Positions 44,017 to 52,541 of a stretch of 64,000 nucleotides of DNA are shown in pieces. The translations under genes were made by a program, and so were the position numbers. The stretch lies in NCBI GenBank assembly GCA_963774415.1, contig CAVZEU010000007.1, positions 124,001-188,000 of the forward strand, read 5' to 3'. How positions within the stretch are numbered: the first letter of the stretch is position 1; each line of letters begins with the position of its first letter. This stretch comes from SZUA-36 sp963774415. GTDB taxonomy: Bacteria; Pseudomonadota; Gammaproteobacteria; Xanthomonadales; SZUA-36. The notes beneath the pieces were generated by a model, which ran no database searches, had not been told where the DNA came from, and saw only the letters and a program-made list of their open reading frames with translations.

Positions 44017-44696
44017 GCAGACCCAACGCCTACAACGCGTTCATGGCCCTGTTGCGGCGCGACCTGCTGCTCGCATACCGGCGCCGTGCCGAATTGTTGC
44101 AACCCTTGTTCTTTTTGCTGGTCGTAATAACACTGTTCCCGCTCGGTGTCGGTCCTTCGCTGTCCCTGCTGGCGAAAATCGCCCCGGGTGTCATCTGGAT
44201 CGCGGCGCTGTTGGCGACCGTGCTCTCGCTGGACGGGCTGTTCCGCAGTGATTTCGAGGACGGCACGCTGGAACAGATGGTGTTGTCCGGGCAATCGCTG
44301 GCATTGATCGCCCTGGGCCGGACCGTAACGCACTGGCTGGTGGCCGGCTTGCCCATCGTGCTGCTGTCACCGTTGCTGGCAATGTGGATGAACCTGCCGG
44401 ATAGCGGCATGCCGGTTCTGATAAAATCTCTGGTGCTCGGGACCCCGGTGCTGAGCCTGATCGGCGCCATCGGCGGCGCCCTGACCGTCAGCCTCAAGCG
44501 CGGCGGGCAATTGATGTCGCTGCTGGTTTTTCCGCTGTACGTGCCGTTACTGATCCTGGCCACCAACGCGGTCAGTTCAGCCGTGTCCGGCCTGCCGTAT
44601 AATGGCCAGCTTGGCCTGATGTTCGCCGGTTTGATCGCGGCACTGACGCTGGCGCCGTTCGCGACGGCGGCGGCACTGAAACTGAGCCTGAGTTAA
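44013..44696 (+). CDS. ccmB: Heme exporter membrane protein CcmB
   Basis: Six-pass inner-membrane partner of CcmA, 227 residues. RRDLLLAYRRRAELLQPLFFLLVVITLFPLGVGP is the conserved N-terminus. LLSLDGLFRSDFEDGTLEQMVLSG and VLGTPVLSLIGAIGGALTVSLKRGG are family blocks. It starts inside the ccmA stop; the longer upstream frame is antisense-free but not conserved. Confidence 0.95.
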   Translation: MSRPNAYNAFMALLRRDLLLAYRRRAELLQPLFFLLVVITLFPLGVGPSLSLLAKIAPGVIWIAALLATVLSLDGLFRSDFEDGTLEQMVLSGQSLALIALGRTVTHWLVAGLPIVLLSPLLAMWMNLPDSGMPVLIKSLVLGTPVLSLIGAIGGALTVSLKRGGQLMSLLVFPLYVPLLILATNAVSSAVSGLPYNGQLGLMFAGLIAALTLAPFATAAALKLSLS

Positions 44697-44719
44697 GACC
44701 TAATAAGACTGGGATAGCG

Positions 44720-45466
44720 ATGAACCGTTTAGTTCTGTTTTTTCACAAGACCGGATCCCCACCGTGGTTTTACCGCTTCGCCGGCAAGCTGATCCCGTGG
44801 CTGTGGCTCCTGTTTGCCGTGCTGACCGCTATCGGCCTCTACCTGGGCCTGGTCGAGGCGCCGCCCGACTACCAGCAGGGCGAGAGCGTGCGCATCATGT
44901 ACCTGCACGTACCGGCGGCCTGGATGTCGATGATGATTTACGCGCTGATGGCCGTGATGGGCTTCATCGCGCTGGTTTGGCGCATACGCATCATGGAAAT
45001 CCTTTCCATTTCGAGCGCGCCGGTGGGCGCGGCGTTTACGCTGATCGCACTGGTGACAGGGTCGCTCTGGGGACGGCCGACCTGGGGCACCTACTGGGTC
45101 TGGGATGCGCGTCTGACCTCCGAGTTGGTACTGCTGTTCCTGTACATGGGCGTGATCGCGCTCTACAACGCTTACGACGAACCGCGCAAGGCCGCGCGCG
45201 CGGCGGCGCTGCTGTCGATCGTCGGCGCGATCAACCTGCCCATCATCCACTTCTCGGTGCAGTGGTGGAACACGCTCCACCAGGGCAGCAGCATCACGAT
45301 GAAAGGCAGCAGCATCGACGCCAGCATGCTCTGGCCGCTCTTGATCATGGCCATTGCGGCCAAGTTCTATTATGGCGCGAACCTCCTGAGCCGCGCGCGC
45401 CTGCGCCTGCTCAAGCAGGACCACCGCAAGCGCTGGGTCACCGAACTTCTCGACGAAGATCATTAG
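44720..45466 (+). CDS. ccmC: Heme-handling protein CcmC
   Basis: Six-pass membrane protein that loads heme onto CcmE. It carries the tryptophan-rich periplasmic WWD-type motif GRPTWGTYWVWDARLTSELVL, with flanking His residues (YLHVPAAWMS, PIIHFSVQWWNTLHQG). 248 residues, normal. It lies 23 bp after ccmB and 10 bp before ccmD. Confidence 0.95.
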   Translation: MNRLVLFFHKTGSPPWFYRFAGKLIPWLWLLFAVLTAIGLYLGLVEAPPDYQQGESVRIMYLHVPAAWMSMMIYALMAVMGFIALVWRIRIMEILSISSAPVGAAFTLIALVTGSLWGRPTWGTYWVWDARLTSELVLLFLYMGVIALYNAYDEPRKAARAAALLSIVGAINLPIIHFSVQWWNTLHQGSSITMKGSSIDASMLWPLLIMAIAAKFYYGANLLSRARLRLLKQDHRKRWVTELLDEDH

Positions 45467-45476
45467 AGGAACACAA

Positions 45477-45635
45477 ATGTCTCACACACCGTTTATCGTT
45501 GCGTCCTACCTGTTCGGCACCGTCGTGCTGTTATGGGCCGGGCTGACACCGGTCATCCGCCGCCGTCATTTGCTGGCGCAACTGCGTAAAGGGCAGGCGC
45601 GCAAGCGCTCGCGGGACCTCCGGAACCTATCATGA
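45477..45635 (+). CDS. ccmD: Heme exporter protein CcmD
   Basis: A 52-codon gene between ccmC and ccmE. The product begins MSHTPFIVASYLFGTVVLLW, a single membrane helix, then a basic cytoplasmic tail (IRRRHLLAQLRKGQARKRSRD). This is the usual CcmD layout; it links CcmABC to CcmE. Its stop overlaps the ccmE start (ATGA), and AGAGGAAC precedes its ATG. Confidence 0.9.
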   Translation: MSHTPFIVASYLFGTVVLLWAGLTPVIRRRHLLAQLRKGQARKRSRDLRNLS

Positions 45636-46075
45636 CACCGACCAGAAAACGCAGACTGATCGCGGTACTCGTCATCATCGCCGGCGTTAGCCTGGCCGCG
45701 GTCATCACGATACGATCGCTGAACCAGAACATGCTCTTTTTTGTCAGCCCCAGCGACGTCAAGGCCCAGGAGCTGCCGCCCGGCAAACGCTTTCGCCTCG
45801 GCGGGCTGGTGGAAAATGGCAGCCTCAGCCGCGCGCCCGACAGCCTGGTGGTGCATTTCACCGTCACCGACGGGCCCGCATCGATCAAGGTCGCCTACGA
45901 TGGCATACTGCCGGACCTGTTCCGCGAGGGCCAGGGCATCATCGCCATCGGTGAACTGCAACCCGACGGCCATTTCCAAGCCGACGAGGTGCTCGCCAAG
46001 CACGATGAAAAATACATGCCGCCCGAAGTCGCGGACGCACTCAAGAAACAAGGACACACGGAGGCCTCCCAATGA
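45632..46075 (+). CDS. ccmE: Periplasmic heme chaperone CcmE
   Basis: A 147-residue membrane-anchored beta-barrel that binds heme covalently and passes it to the CcmFH lyase. N-terminal helix RLIAVLVIIAGVSLAAVI; heme-attachment motif HDEKY with His124 and Tyr128 in VLAKHDEKYMPPEV. It overlaps ccmD and ccmF by four bases each. Confidence 0.95.
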   Translation: MTPTRKRRLIAVLVIIAGVSLAAVITIRSLNQNMLFFVSPSDVKAQELPPGKRFRLGGLVENGSLSRAPDSLVVHFTVTDGPASIKVAYDGILPDLFREGQGIIAIGELQPDGHFQADEVLAKHDEKYMPPEVADALKKQGHTEASQ

Positions 46076-48030
46076 CACCTGAACTTGGCCAGATCGCATT
46101 GCTGGCAGCCCTTTTAACCGCCCTCAGCCTCGGTATTTTCCCGCTGATCGGCGCGCAGAAGAATAACGCCAATATGATGTCGATGGCAGGCAACGCCGCC
46201 CTCGTGCAGTGCCTGCTCATCGTCATCGCCTTCGGCATATTGACCGCGGCCTTCCTGACGCAGGATTTTTCCGTCGAATATGTTGCCGTCAACAGCAACT
46301 CGCTGTTGCCGATAAAATACCGCTTTTCCGCCGTCTGGGCCGCGCACGAGGGTTCCCTGCTGTTGTGGGAACTGATCCTTACGCTGTGGACCCTGGCGGT
46401 CGCGCTGTTCAGCAAGACCCTGCCCGAGCAGTTCCGGGCCCGCGTGCTCGCCATCCTCGGGTGGGTCTCGTTCGGCTTCCTGGCGTTTATCCTGTTTACC
46501 TCCAACCCGTTCGGCCGCCTGCTGCCGGCCGCGGTCGAGGGACGCGACCTGAACCCGCTGCTGCAGGACCCCGGCCTGATCGTTCACCCGCCCATGCTGT
46601 ACATGGGTTATGTCGGCTTCTCGGTGGCTTTCGCCTTCGCCGTGGCGGCGCTGCTCGGTGGCAACGTCAACCGCGACTGGGTGCGCTGGTCGCGCCCGTG
46701 GACGCACGTGGCCTGGGCCTTCCTGACCGTCGGCATCGCGCTGGGCAGTTGGTGGTCTTACTACGAGCTGGGCTGGGGTGGCTGGTGGTTCTGGGACCCG
46801 GTCGAGAACGCCTCGTTCATGCCGTGGCTGGTGGGTACCGCCCTGATCCATTCCCAGGCCGTCAGCGAAAAGCGCGGCGCCTTCGGCAACTGGACATTGC
46901 TGCTGGCCATCGCAGCGTTCTCGCTGAGCCTGCTGGGCACCTTCCTGGTGCGCTCGGGCGTGCTGACGTCGGTGCACGCCTTCGCCTCCGACCCGACCCG
47001 CGGGGTTTTCATCCTGGTGTACCTGTTTATCGTCGTCGGCGGCTCGCTGCTGCTGTTCGGCCTGCGCGCGCCCAAGATGATCCAGGGCGGCGGTTTCGCC
47101 GGCCTGTCCCGTGAATCGCTGCTGTTGATCAACAACCTGGTGCTGACGGTCATCGCCGCCATGGTCCTGACCGGCACGCTTTACCCGCTCCTGATCGACG
47201 CCCTCGGCGCCGGCAAGATCTCGGTCGGTCCGCCCTACTTCGGCCTGCTGTTCCGGTGGCTGCTGCTGCCGCTGGTGGTAGCGCTGCCGCTCGGGCTGTT
47301 TGCCCGCTGGCGCCGGGACGAAGGCAGCCGGCTGGCAGCCCAGCTGCGCTGGCCGGCCGTGCTGGCCGCCGTGGCGGGTGTCATCGCCTGGATGAGCCGT
47401 GACGATATCGGCTGGCTGACGGCCGTCGGCGTCGCCGGCGGCGTCTGGATCATCGCCGCCAGTCTGTTTTACCTGTTCCGGAAGATGGCCGGGAACAAAC
47501 AGGGCCGGCTGCCCGCCAGCGAAGCGGCCATGACGCTGGCCCATATCGGTGTCGGCGTCTTCCTGATCGGTATCAGCCTGACCAGCGGCCTCAGCGCCGA
47601 AACCCTTTTACGCATGAACAACGGAGATACCGCCACCCTGTCAGGCTATCAGTTCAAGTTCCTCGGCACGCGTGTGATCGAGGGCCCGAACTACACCGCC
47701 AACGAGGGTGAATTCGTCGTCAGCAAGAACGGCAAGGAAATTACCCGCCTGTACCCGGAAAAGCGCGAATATACGCAGGGCGGCCGGCCGATGACGGAAG
47801 CCGCCATCGACCCGGGCCTGATACGCGACGTCTACGTTTCCCTGGGTGAGCCATTGGACCAGAACAACAGCGCGTGGGCCGTGCGCCTTTACTACAGGCC
47901 GTTTGTACGCTGGATCTGGCTGGGCGCACTGATGATGATGGGCGGCGGCTTCATCGCCGCGGCGGACCGGCGCTACCGGCGCAAATCCACCGAGCGGGTG
48001 GTGGCGGCGGCGCAGGCGGCCGCGCCATGA
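46072..48030 (+). CDS. ccmF: Cytochrome c heme lyase subunit CcmF
   Basis: A 652-residue polytopic membrane protein that, with CcmH/I, ligates heme to apocytochrome c. The WWD motif is GWGGWWFWDPVENASFMPWL; other conserved blocks are AAHEGSLLLWELIL, DPGLIVHPPMLYMGYVGFSV and LGTFLVRSGVLTSVHAFASDP. The C-terminal periplasmic region ends with an anchor helix. The start overlaps ccmE. Confidence 0.96.
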   Translation: MTPELGQIALLAALLTALSLGIFPLIGAQKNNANMMSMAGNAALVQCLLIVIAFGILTAAFLTQDFSVEYVAVNSNSLLPIKYRFSAVWAAHEGSLLLWELILTLWTLAVALFSKTLPEQFRARVLAILGWVSFGFLAFILFTSNPFGRLLPAAVEGRDLNPLLQDPGLIVHPPMLYMGYVGFSVAFAFAVAALLGGNVNRDWVRWSRPWTHVAWAFLTVGIALGSWWSYYELGWGGWWFWDPVENASFMPWLVGTALIHSQAVSEKRGAFGNWTLLLAIAAFSLSLLGTFLVRSGVLTSVHAFASDPTRGVFILVYLFIVVGGSLLLFGLRAPKMIQGGGFAGLSRESLLLINNLVLTVIAAMVLTGTLYPLLIDALGAGKISVGPPYFGLLFRWLLLPLVVALPLGLFARWRRDEGSRLAAQLRWPAVLAAVAGVIAWMSRDDIGWLTAVGVAGGVWIIAASLFYLFRKMAGNKQGRLPASEAAMTLAHIGVGVFLIGISLTSGLSAETLLRMNNGDTATLSGYQFKFLGTRVIEGPNYTANEGEFVVSKNGKEITRLYPEKREYTQGGRPMTEAAIDPGLIRDVYVSLGEPLDQNNSAWAVRLYYRPFVRWIWLGALMMMGGGFIAAADRRYRRKSTERVVAAAQAAAP

Positions 48031-48566
48031 AAAGCCGCTTCCTGCCATTCGCGCTGTTCGCCCTGCTCGGTGCGTTGCTGTTCGTCGGTCTGAAAATTTC
48101 GGATCACAAGACCGACATTCCATCGCCGCTGATTGGCAAGCCGGCACCGGCTTTCGACCAGCCCGTTCTGGATAACCCCGGGAAACGGCTGAGCAACGAG
48201 GCGTTCGAGGGCAAGCCCTACCTGGTCAATTTCTGGGCCAGTTGGTGCGTCACCTGCCGCGTGGAGCACCCGGTCATCACCGAATACGCCAAGCGCAAGC
48301 TGCTGACGATCGTGGGGCTCAACTTCCGCGACGACCCGGCCGACGCGAAGGCCTGGCTGCAGCGCTACGGCAACCCCTACGATATCGTCCTGACGGACCG
48401 CAGCGGGCGGCTGAGCATCGATTTCGGCGTCTACGCCGCCCCCGAATCGTTCCTGGTGGATCCGTCGGGCAAGATCGTGTACAAGCAAATCGGCGCCTTG
48501 ACCCCGAAAGCCTTCGAACAGGAAATCATTCCCAGAATAGCCGCAATGGAGTCGAAAGCACCATGA
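48027..48566 (+). CDS. ccmG: Thiol:disulfide interchange protein CcmG/DsbE
   Basis: Periplasmic membrane-tethered thioredoxin of 179 residues that reduces apocytochrome c or CcmH. The anchor helix is FLPFALFALLGALLFVGL, and the redox motif WCVTC in LVNFWASWCVTCRVEHPV. GVYAAPESFLVDPSGKIVYK is the typical DsbE end with the cis-proline (APE). Start ATG 48027 overlaps the ccmF stop. Confidence 0.95.
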   Translation: MKSRFLPFALFALLGALLFVGLKISDHKTDIPSPLIGKPAPAFDQPVLDNPGKRLSNEAFEGKPYLVNFWASWCVTCRVEHPVITEYAKRKLLTIVGLNFRDDPADAKAWLQRYGNPYDIVLTDRSGRLSIDFGVYAAPESFLVDPSGKIVYKQIGALTPKAFEQEIIPRIAAMESKAP

Positions 48567-48979
48567 AATACGGCATTTTACTTGGCCTGCTGCTGGCGCT
48601 GTCTGCCTGGGCGCAACAGGAACCACTGAGATTCTCGAGCCCGGAACAGGAGGCCCGTTTCGAGCACCTGACCAAGCAGTTGCGTTGTCTCGTCTGCCAG
48701 AACCAGGACCTCGCCGACTCGGAGGCGGAACTGGCCGGAGATCTGCGCAAGGAAGTCCTGGATCTGATGCAGGCCGGCAAGACCGATGAGGAGATCAAGC
48801 AGTACCTGGTCGACCGCTACGGTGATTTCGTCCTCTACAAACCGCCGGTACAGGGCAACACCTACCTGTTGTGGCTGCTGCCGGGCATTTTGCTGCTGGT
48901 CGGGGCCCTGGTCCTGCGCTCACAGATTAAACAGCGCGCCGCCCTGCTCGACAAGAAAAACGATTCCGACGCTGCCTGA
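48563..48979 (+). CDS. ccmH: Cytochrome c maturation protein CcmH
   Basis: A 138-residue periplasmic thiol reductant of the heme lyase. A signal peptide (to about residue 17) is followed by LRCLVCQNQDLADSEAELAGDLR with the redox pair Cys42/Cys45, then a C-terminal helix TYLLWLLPGILLLVGALVL. This is the short CcmH form; the TPR part is the separate next gene. Confidence 0.95.
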   Translation: MKYGILLGLLLALSAWAQQEPLRFSSPEQEARFEHLTKQLRCLVCQNQDLADSEAELAGDLRKEVLDLMQAGKTDEEIKQYLVDRYGDFVLYKPPVQGNTYLLWLLPGILLLVGALVLRSQIKQRAALLDKKNDSDAA

Positions 48980-49008
48980 GCCGCGAAACCTTACCTGAGA
49001 TTCCCCGT

Positions 49009-50028
49009 ATGACTTTTTGGATACTTGCCGTTGCCCTGCTCGCCGTATCGGCGGCCGTCATCGCCTGGCCCTTTTTCAAGGGCACCGTACGTCAACGCTT
49101 TGCCGGTCTTTGGCTGTTGCTGATGATACCGATCGCGGGCCTGGCGCTGTATCAGTTCGTCGGTAACCCCGTGGCCATCAACCCGCCGCCGGTTGCCGCC
49201 GGACAGCAACACAGCATCGAAGACATGCTCGCCAAGCTGGAAAAGCGCATGCAGCAGGAGCCGGACAACGTCGACGGCTGGGTCCTGCTGGGCCGCACCT
49301 ACAAATCGTTGCGCCGTTTCAGCGACGCCGAGAAGGCGCTGGACAAGGCCAGCAAGCTGGCGCCAAAGGATCCGCTGATCATGGTCGAGTTGGCGGAGAC
49401 CCGCCTGATGGCGGCGGAACACCCCGCTTTCACCCCCGAAATACGGCAGTTGTTGACTACGGCCCTTGAGATCGACCCGGCGCAGCAGAAGGGCTTGTGG
49501 CTGATGGGCCTGGCGTCCAGCATCGACGGTGACGATGCCAAGGCCGTTGGCTACTGGCAGAAACTGCTGGCGGAGATAGACCCGGGCACACCCGTCGCCA
49601 ACGCCGTCAGGCAGCAGATCAACGAGGCGCGCAAGCGCCTGGGGCAGGCGCCCGTCGAGGCGCCGGCCGCCGCCGCCGGCCCCGATATCCCGGTCAAGAT
49701 CGATATTGCCGCGGATTTGAAAGAAAACGTGCCCGATTCAGCCGTGCTGTTCGTGTTCATACACCCGGCCGGCGCCGGAGGCGGTATGCCGCTGGGCGTC
49801 AAGCGCGTGGCTTCGCCGGAATTCCCGCTCGAACTGCATATCAGCAACGCGGACGTGCTGCGTCCAGGCACGAAGCTGCAGGACTACGAACAATTGTCCA
49901 TCAGCGCCCGTATTTCGCTGCGCGGCGTTGCCAACGCATCCAGCGGCGATTTACAGTCGAAACCCTATACATTCACGACAAAAGCAGCAAAAGCAATTGC
50001 ATTGAATATCGATCAGCGTGTACCTTAA
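49009..50028 (+). CDS. ccmI: Cytochrome c maturation TPR protein CcmI
   Basis: A 339-residue apocytochrome chaperone. Two N-terminal helices (FWILAVALLAVSAAVIAWPFF and FAGLWLLLMIPIAGLALYQF) are followed by TPR repeats (about 70-200; VDGWVLLGRTYKSLRRFSDAEKAL). A beta-rich C-terminal domain has VFVFIHPAGAGGGMPLGVKR, the CycH-type ending. It closes the ccm operon, 29 bp after ccmH. Confidence 0.92.
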   Translation: MTFWILAVALLAVSAAVIAWPFFKGTVRQRFAGLWLLLMIPIAGLALYQFVGNPVAINPPPVAAGQQHSIEDMLAKLEKRMQQEPDNVDGWVLLGRTYKSLRRFSDAEKALDKASKLAPKDPLIMVELAETRLMAAEHPAFTPEIRQLLTTALEIDPAQQKGLWLMGLASSIDGDDAKAVGYWQKLLAEIDPGTPVANAVRQQINEARKRLGQAPVEAPAAAAGPDIPVKIDIAADLKENVPDSAVLFVFIHPAGAGGGMPLGVKRVASPEFPLELHISNADVLRPGTKLQDYEQLSISARISLRGVANASSGDLQSKPYTFTTKAAKAIALNIDQRVP

Positions 50029-50093
50029 GCCGTATTATGCGGGCTCGCGATAGCGTTTCCGCCAGGGTTGTTATCACGACTGAGCGTACGCAC

Positions 50094-51029
50094 ATGAAAC
50101 ACCTGCTACTGGCCGTGGTGCTCGCGGCCAGCGTCAACACCGCCCGGGCACAGAACCCGACCGTCGAATACACGGCGATCCAACTCTCCGACAGCGTCTA
50201 CATGCTCAAGGGGCGCGGCGGCAACGTGGCCGTGTCCACCGGCAACGAGGGCCTGTTCATCGTCGATGACCAGGTCAGGAGCGTCACCGGCCAATTGCTG
50301 AACGCCATCCACAAACTCAGTGACAAGCCGATCCGTTTCGTCCTCAACACGCATTACCACGGCGACCACGTGGGCGGCAATGAGCCCATCGGCAAGGGCG
50401 GCGCGCTGATCATCTCGCAGGACAACGTCCGCGAAAGGATGGTGACCGCGCAGGACAACAACTTCAGCAAACGGCATACACCGCCCTACCCGCACGTCGC
50501 TCTGCCGTTATTGACTTTCAGCGACCGGATCACGCTGCACCTCAATTCCGAACCGGTCACGGTTTACCACGTCGCCAACGCCCACACCGACGGCGACAGC
50601 ATCGTCTATTTTCCCGTCAGCAACGTCATTCACATGGGCGACACCTTTTTCAACGGCCAGTACCCCTATGTCGATCTGGACGCGGGCGGCTCGATCCAGG
50701 GCATCGTCGCGGCGGTGGAGCTGGCGCTGTCGCTGGCCAACGAGGACACGCGCGTCATCCCCGGCCACGGCCCGCTGGCGGTGACCGAAGAGTTACGCGC
50801 CTACCACGACTTCCTGGTCAAGGCGGTCGCCAACGTCCAGGCCCTGGTCGACGACGGCAATGACCTGACGCAGATCATCGCCGCCAAACCGACCGCCGAG
50901 TGGGACGACCGCTACGGCAAGACCTGGATCACGCCACCGCAGTTCGTGGCTTTTATCTACTACAGCCTCAAGGGCATCCACAGATACACCGCCCCGGTCA
51001 TGCCTAAAGACGAAGACACCGGGGGCTAA
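50094..51029 (+). CDS. Secreted metallo-beta-lactamase-fold hydrolase
   Basis: A 311-residue MBL-fold zinc hydrolase with a signal peptide (MKHLLLAVVLAASVNTARAQ). Zinc ligands lie in VLNTHYHGDHVGGNEP (HxHxDH), VANAHTDGDSIVYF, and GDTFFN/VIPGHGPLAV. The subgroup is the generic periplasmic MBL/quinoprotein-relay-like hydrolases; no substrate can be assigned. ATG 50094 is chosen by the signal peptide. It lies 65 bp after ccmI. Confidence 0.85.
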   Translation: MKHLLLAVVLAASVNTARAQNPTVEYTAIQLSDSVYMLKGRGGNVAVSTGNEGLFIVDDQVRSVTGQLLNAIHKLSDKPIRFVLNTHYHGDHVGGNEPIGKGGALIISQDNVRERMVTAQDNNFSKRHTPPYPHVALPLLTFSDRITLHLNSEPVTVYHVANAHTDGDSIVYFPVSNVIHMGDTFFNGQYPYVDLDAGGSIQGIVAAVELALSLANEDTRVIPGHGPLAVTEELRAYHDFLVKAVANVQALVDDGNDLTQIIAAKPTAEWDDRYGKTWITPPQFVAFIYYSLKGIHRYTAPVMPKDEDTGG

Positions 51030-51408
51030 ACACTTTCACGTTGAGGCCGTGCACCGGTCCGGCAGCTGCCGCTCAGTCGACGGCGGCCAGTCCGCCCGCA
51101 GAATATTCTCCACCGATCCGGGTTCGATGCGGATTCCTCAGGCAGGTCCATTTGCGGTTTCGTCTCCGCGGCCCTGCGGGCTGCCCGCGCCTGCGACCCG
51201 CTCTGAAAGGGTCGGCAACACAGGGCATCCTGCCCTGGGTTGCCTGCAATTGGCATCGTGCCTATTGCCCCTTGAGCGGGCCCGCCTGCGCGGCGCTCCG
51301 AAGTCACCCAAATGAACCAGCCTGAGGCCTCCTTAGACGGCGTCGGACTTGATACCCCGTGATGCATGAGGGCTCCAGGGGGCAGCGGCCGACTGCCTGC
51401 GGGACCGT
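51030..51408. other. Intergenic repeat-rich region
   Basis: About 380 bases between the MBL gene and the convergent trmB-like gene. It holds the dispersed repeat 51168-51240 and further G+C-rich palindromic fragments. No supported ORF or RNA was recognised. Confidence 0.5.
51168..51240 (+). repeat. Dispersed repeat, copy 1 (inverted copy at 57221-57292)
   Basis: GCGGCCCTGCGGGCTGCCCGC at the left and ACAGGGCATCCTGCCCTGGG at the right frame a diverged centre. The same blocks, reverse-complemented and at the same spacing, occur at 57221-57292. Each end is itself palindromic, as in REP/MITE-type elements. Confidence 0.65.
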
Positions 51409-51480
51409 TCATCCGTCAGGAACGGATGACGAGCGGCCACGGATGGCTTGAGCGTGTCCCGCAGGCTGCTGGCCGCTGGC
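51404..51480. repeat. Dispersed repeat shared with 27495-27570
   Basis: CATCCGTCAGGAACGGATG at 51410-51428, followed by TTGAGCGTG, matches the copy at 27501. It encodes the last residues of the trmB-like frame. Confidence 0.5.
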
Positions 51481-52242
51481 CCAAATCACTTTCCCACGGC
51501 TTGTGTTGTATGACCGGAAATTCGCAGTCGACACCTGCGGCACGGTGACCTGGAACAACGTCTGCCCACGCGCGTGGTACTTCTCTTCGAAGCGTGACAA
51601 AGGCTCTTGCGGCTGGAATTCGCGGGCCTCGACAACCTCCCCGCAGGCGATGCCGGCCGCCTGCGCGAACTCCAGCGCGTAGAGCTTCCAGTTGGTGCGC
51701 ATCTCGATTTCACCGCCGAGCGCCAGCAATTCGGGAAATACCGGATGAGCGTGCCAGCGCCGCCCGAGGTGGGCCGCCTTGGGCCAGGGATTGGGGTAGA
51801 GGAGATAGTGCCGCTGCAACTGGCGATCTTCAGCCAGCAACAAGCGCCACAGCGACGCCAGTTCCGCCCGCAGCAGGACCAGGTTGCGCTCGGCGGCAAA
51901 CCCGCTGGCGGCGCCGCCCCTGGCAAGGCGCGCGAGTGAACGGTCCGCTCCGATGACAAGGCTGTTCGGAAACCGCTCGGCCAGCCGGCGCGTGCTGTAA
52001 CCGGTGCCGCAGCCCGAATCGAGCACAAGCGGCCGCCCCACGCGAAAAGCGGGGTGGTCCCGCAGTCGGCCATAAGCTTCGACCGTCGGCAGGTGCAGCG
52101 GCTGCAGCCAACGGCTGTCGAGGTGGCGCTCAACGTGTTCCCGCAAGCGGGGATGGGGCTCGCGCTGGCGGCTGCTGACCCGGCCTGAAGCATTCAGCCG
52201 CGCGGCTTCCGATGTCCTGTGCTTATCGCGTAACGCGCCCAT
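51409..52242 (-). CDS. TrmB-like tRNA (guanine-N7)-methyltransferase paralogue
   Basis: A 277-residue SAM methyltransferase of the TrmB type. The SAM motif is LVLDSGCGTGYSTRRLAERFP with IGADRSLARLARG. HYLLYPNPWPKAAHLGRRWHAHPVFPELL corresponds to the TrmB catalytic motif, but the usual Asp of PDPWPK is Asn. TNWKLYALEFAQAAG follows, as in TrmB. The natural end appears to be about LFQVTVPQVS; the final 20-30 residues are read from a dispersed repeat. A true m7G46 enzyme or a paralogue with another substrate is possible. Confidence 0.8.
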   Translation of the reverse strand: MGALRDKHRTSEAARLNASGRVSSRQREPHPRLREHVERHLDSRWLQPLHLPTVEAYGRLRDHPAFRVGRPLVLDSGCGTGYSTRRLAERFPNSLVIGADRSLARLARGGAASGFAAERNLVLLRAELASLWRLLLAEDRQLQRHYLLYPNPWPKAAHLGRRWHAHPVFPELLALGGEIEMRTNWKLYALEFAQAAGIACGEVVEAREFQPQEPLSRFEEKYHARGQTLFQVTVPQVSTANFRSYNTSRGKVIWASGQQPAGHAQAIRGRSSSVPDG

Positions 52243-52541
52243 TTTGGCTATTCTACAGGGTATGATTCAGTAAGCTGTATTTCGCACCGGTCGGACGCGA
52301 GCCCGCTGGTGTTTGCAACGAAATCAGATTAAGGCAAATAACCATGTTTGATCCACAAGAACGGATGACATCGGACGCGCCACCTGTCCTGGCCCTGGCT
52401 TGTTCAGCTGTGTCTGAACACGAGCTTCCCTGCGATGGCTATGCCTCCCGGTCCAGCCCGGCGCCCAGACGTCTTTGTCCCGCGCCAATATCCAGGATAC
52501 TGGTACTAAACACAGGTTAATATTCAAAAAAACGATTCCCA
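52243..52541. other. Leader region upstream of metX
   Basis: About 300 bases between the divergent trmB-like gene and metX. It contains the short ORF 52344-52520. I recognised no SAM or other riboswitch fold and no clear promoter hexamers. Confidence 0.4.
52344..52520 (+). CDS. Possible 58-codon small ORF upstream of metX
   Basis: ATG 52344 with AAGG nine bases upstream opens a frame ending TAA 52518-52520, 21 bases before metX. The product begins MFDPQERMTSDAPPVLALAC and has three Cys and a Pro/Arg-rich end. It has no recognised family. It could be a leader peptide or chance. Confidence 0.25.
   Translation: MFDPQERMTSDAPPVLALACSAVSEHELPCDGYASRSSPAPRRLCPAPISRILVLNTG

Noticed and set aside
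46114..47544. 476-codon minus-strand frame opposite ccmF
   Set aside because: Gln/Arg-rich antisense frame; ccmF is unmistakable.
52243..52541. SAM-type riboswitch before metX
   Set aside because: No recognisable SAM-I, SAM-II or SAH motif in the leader.
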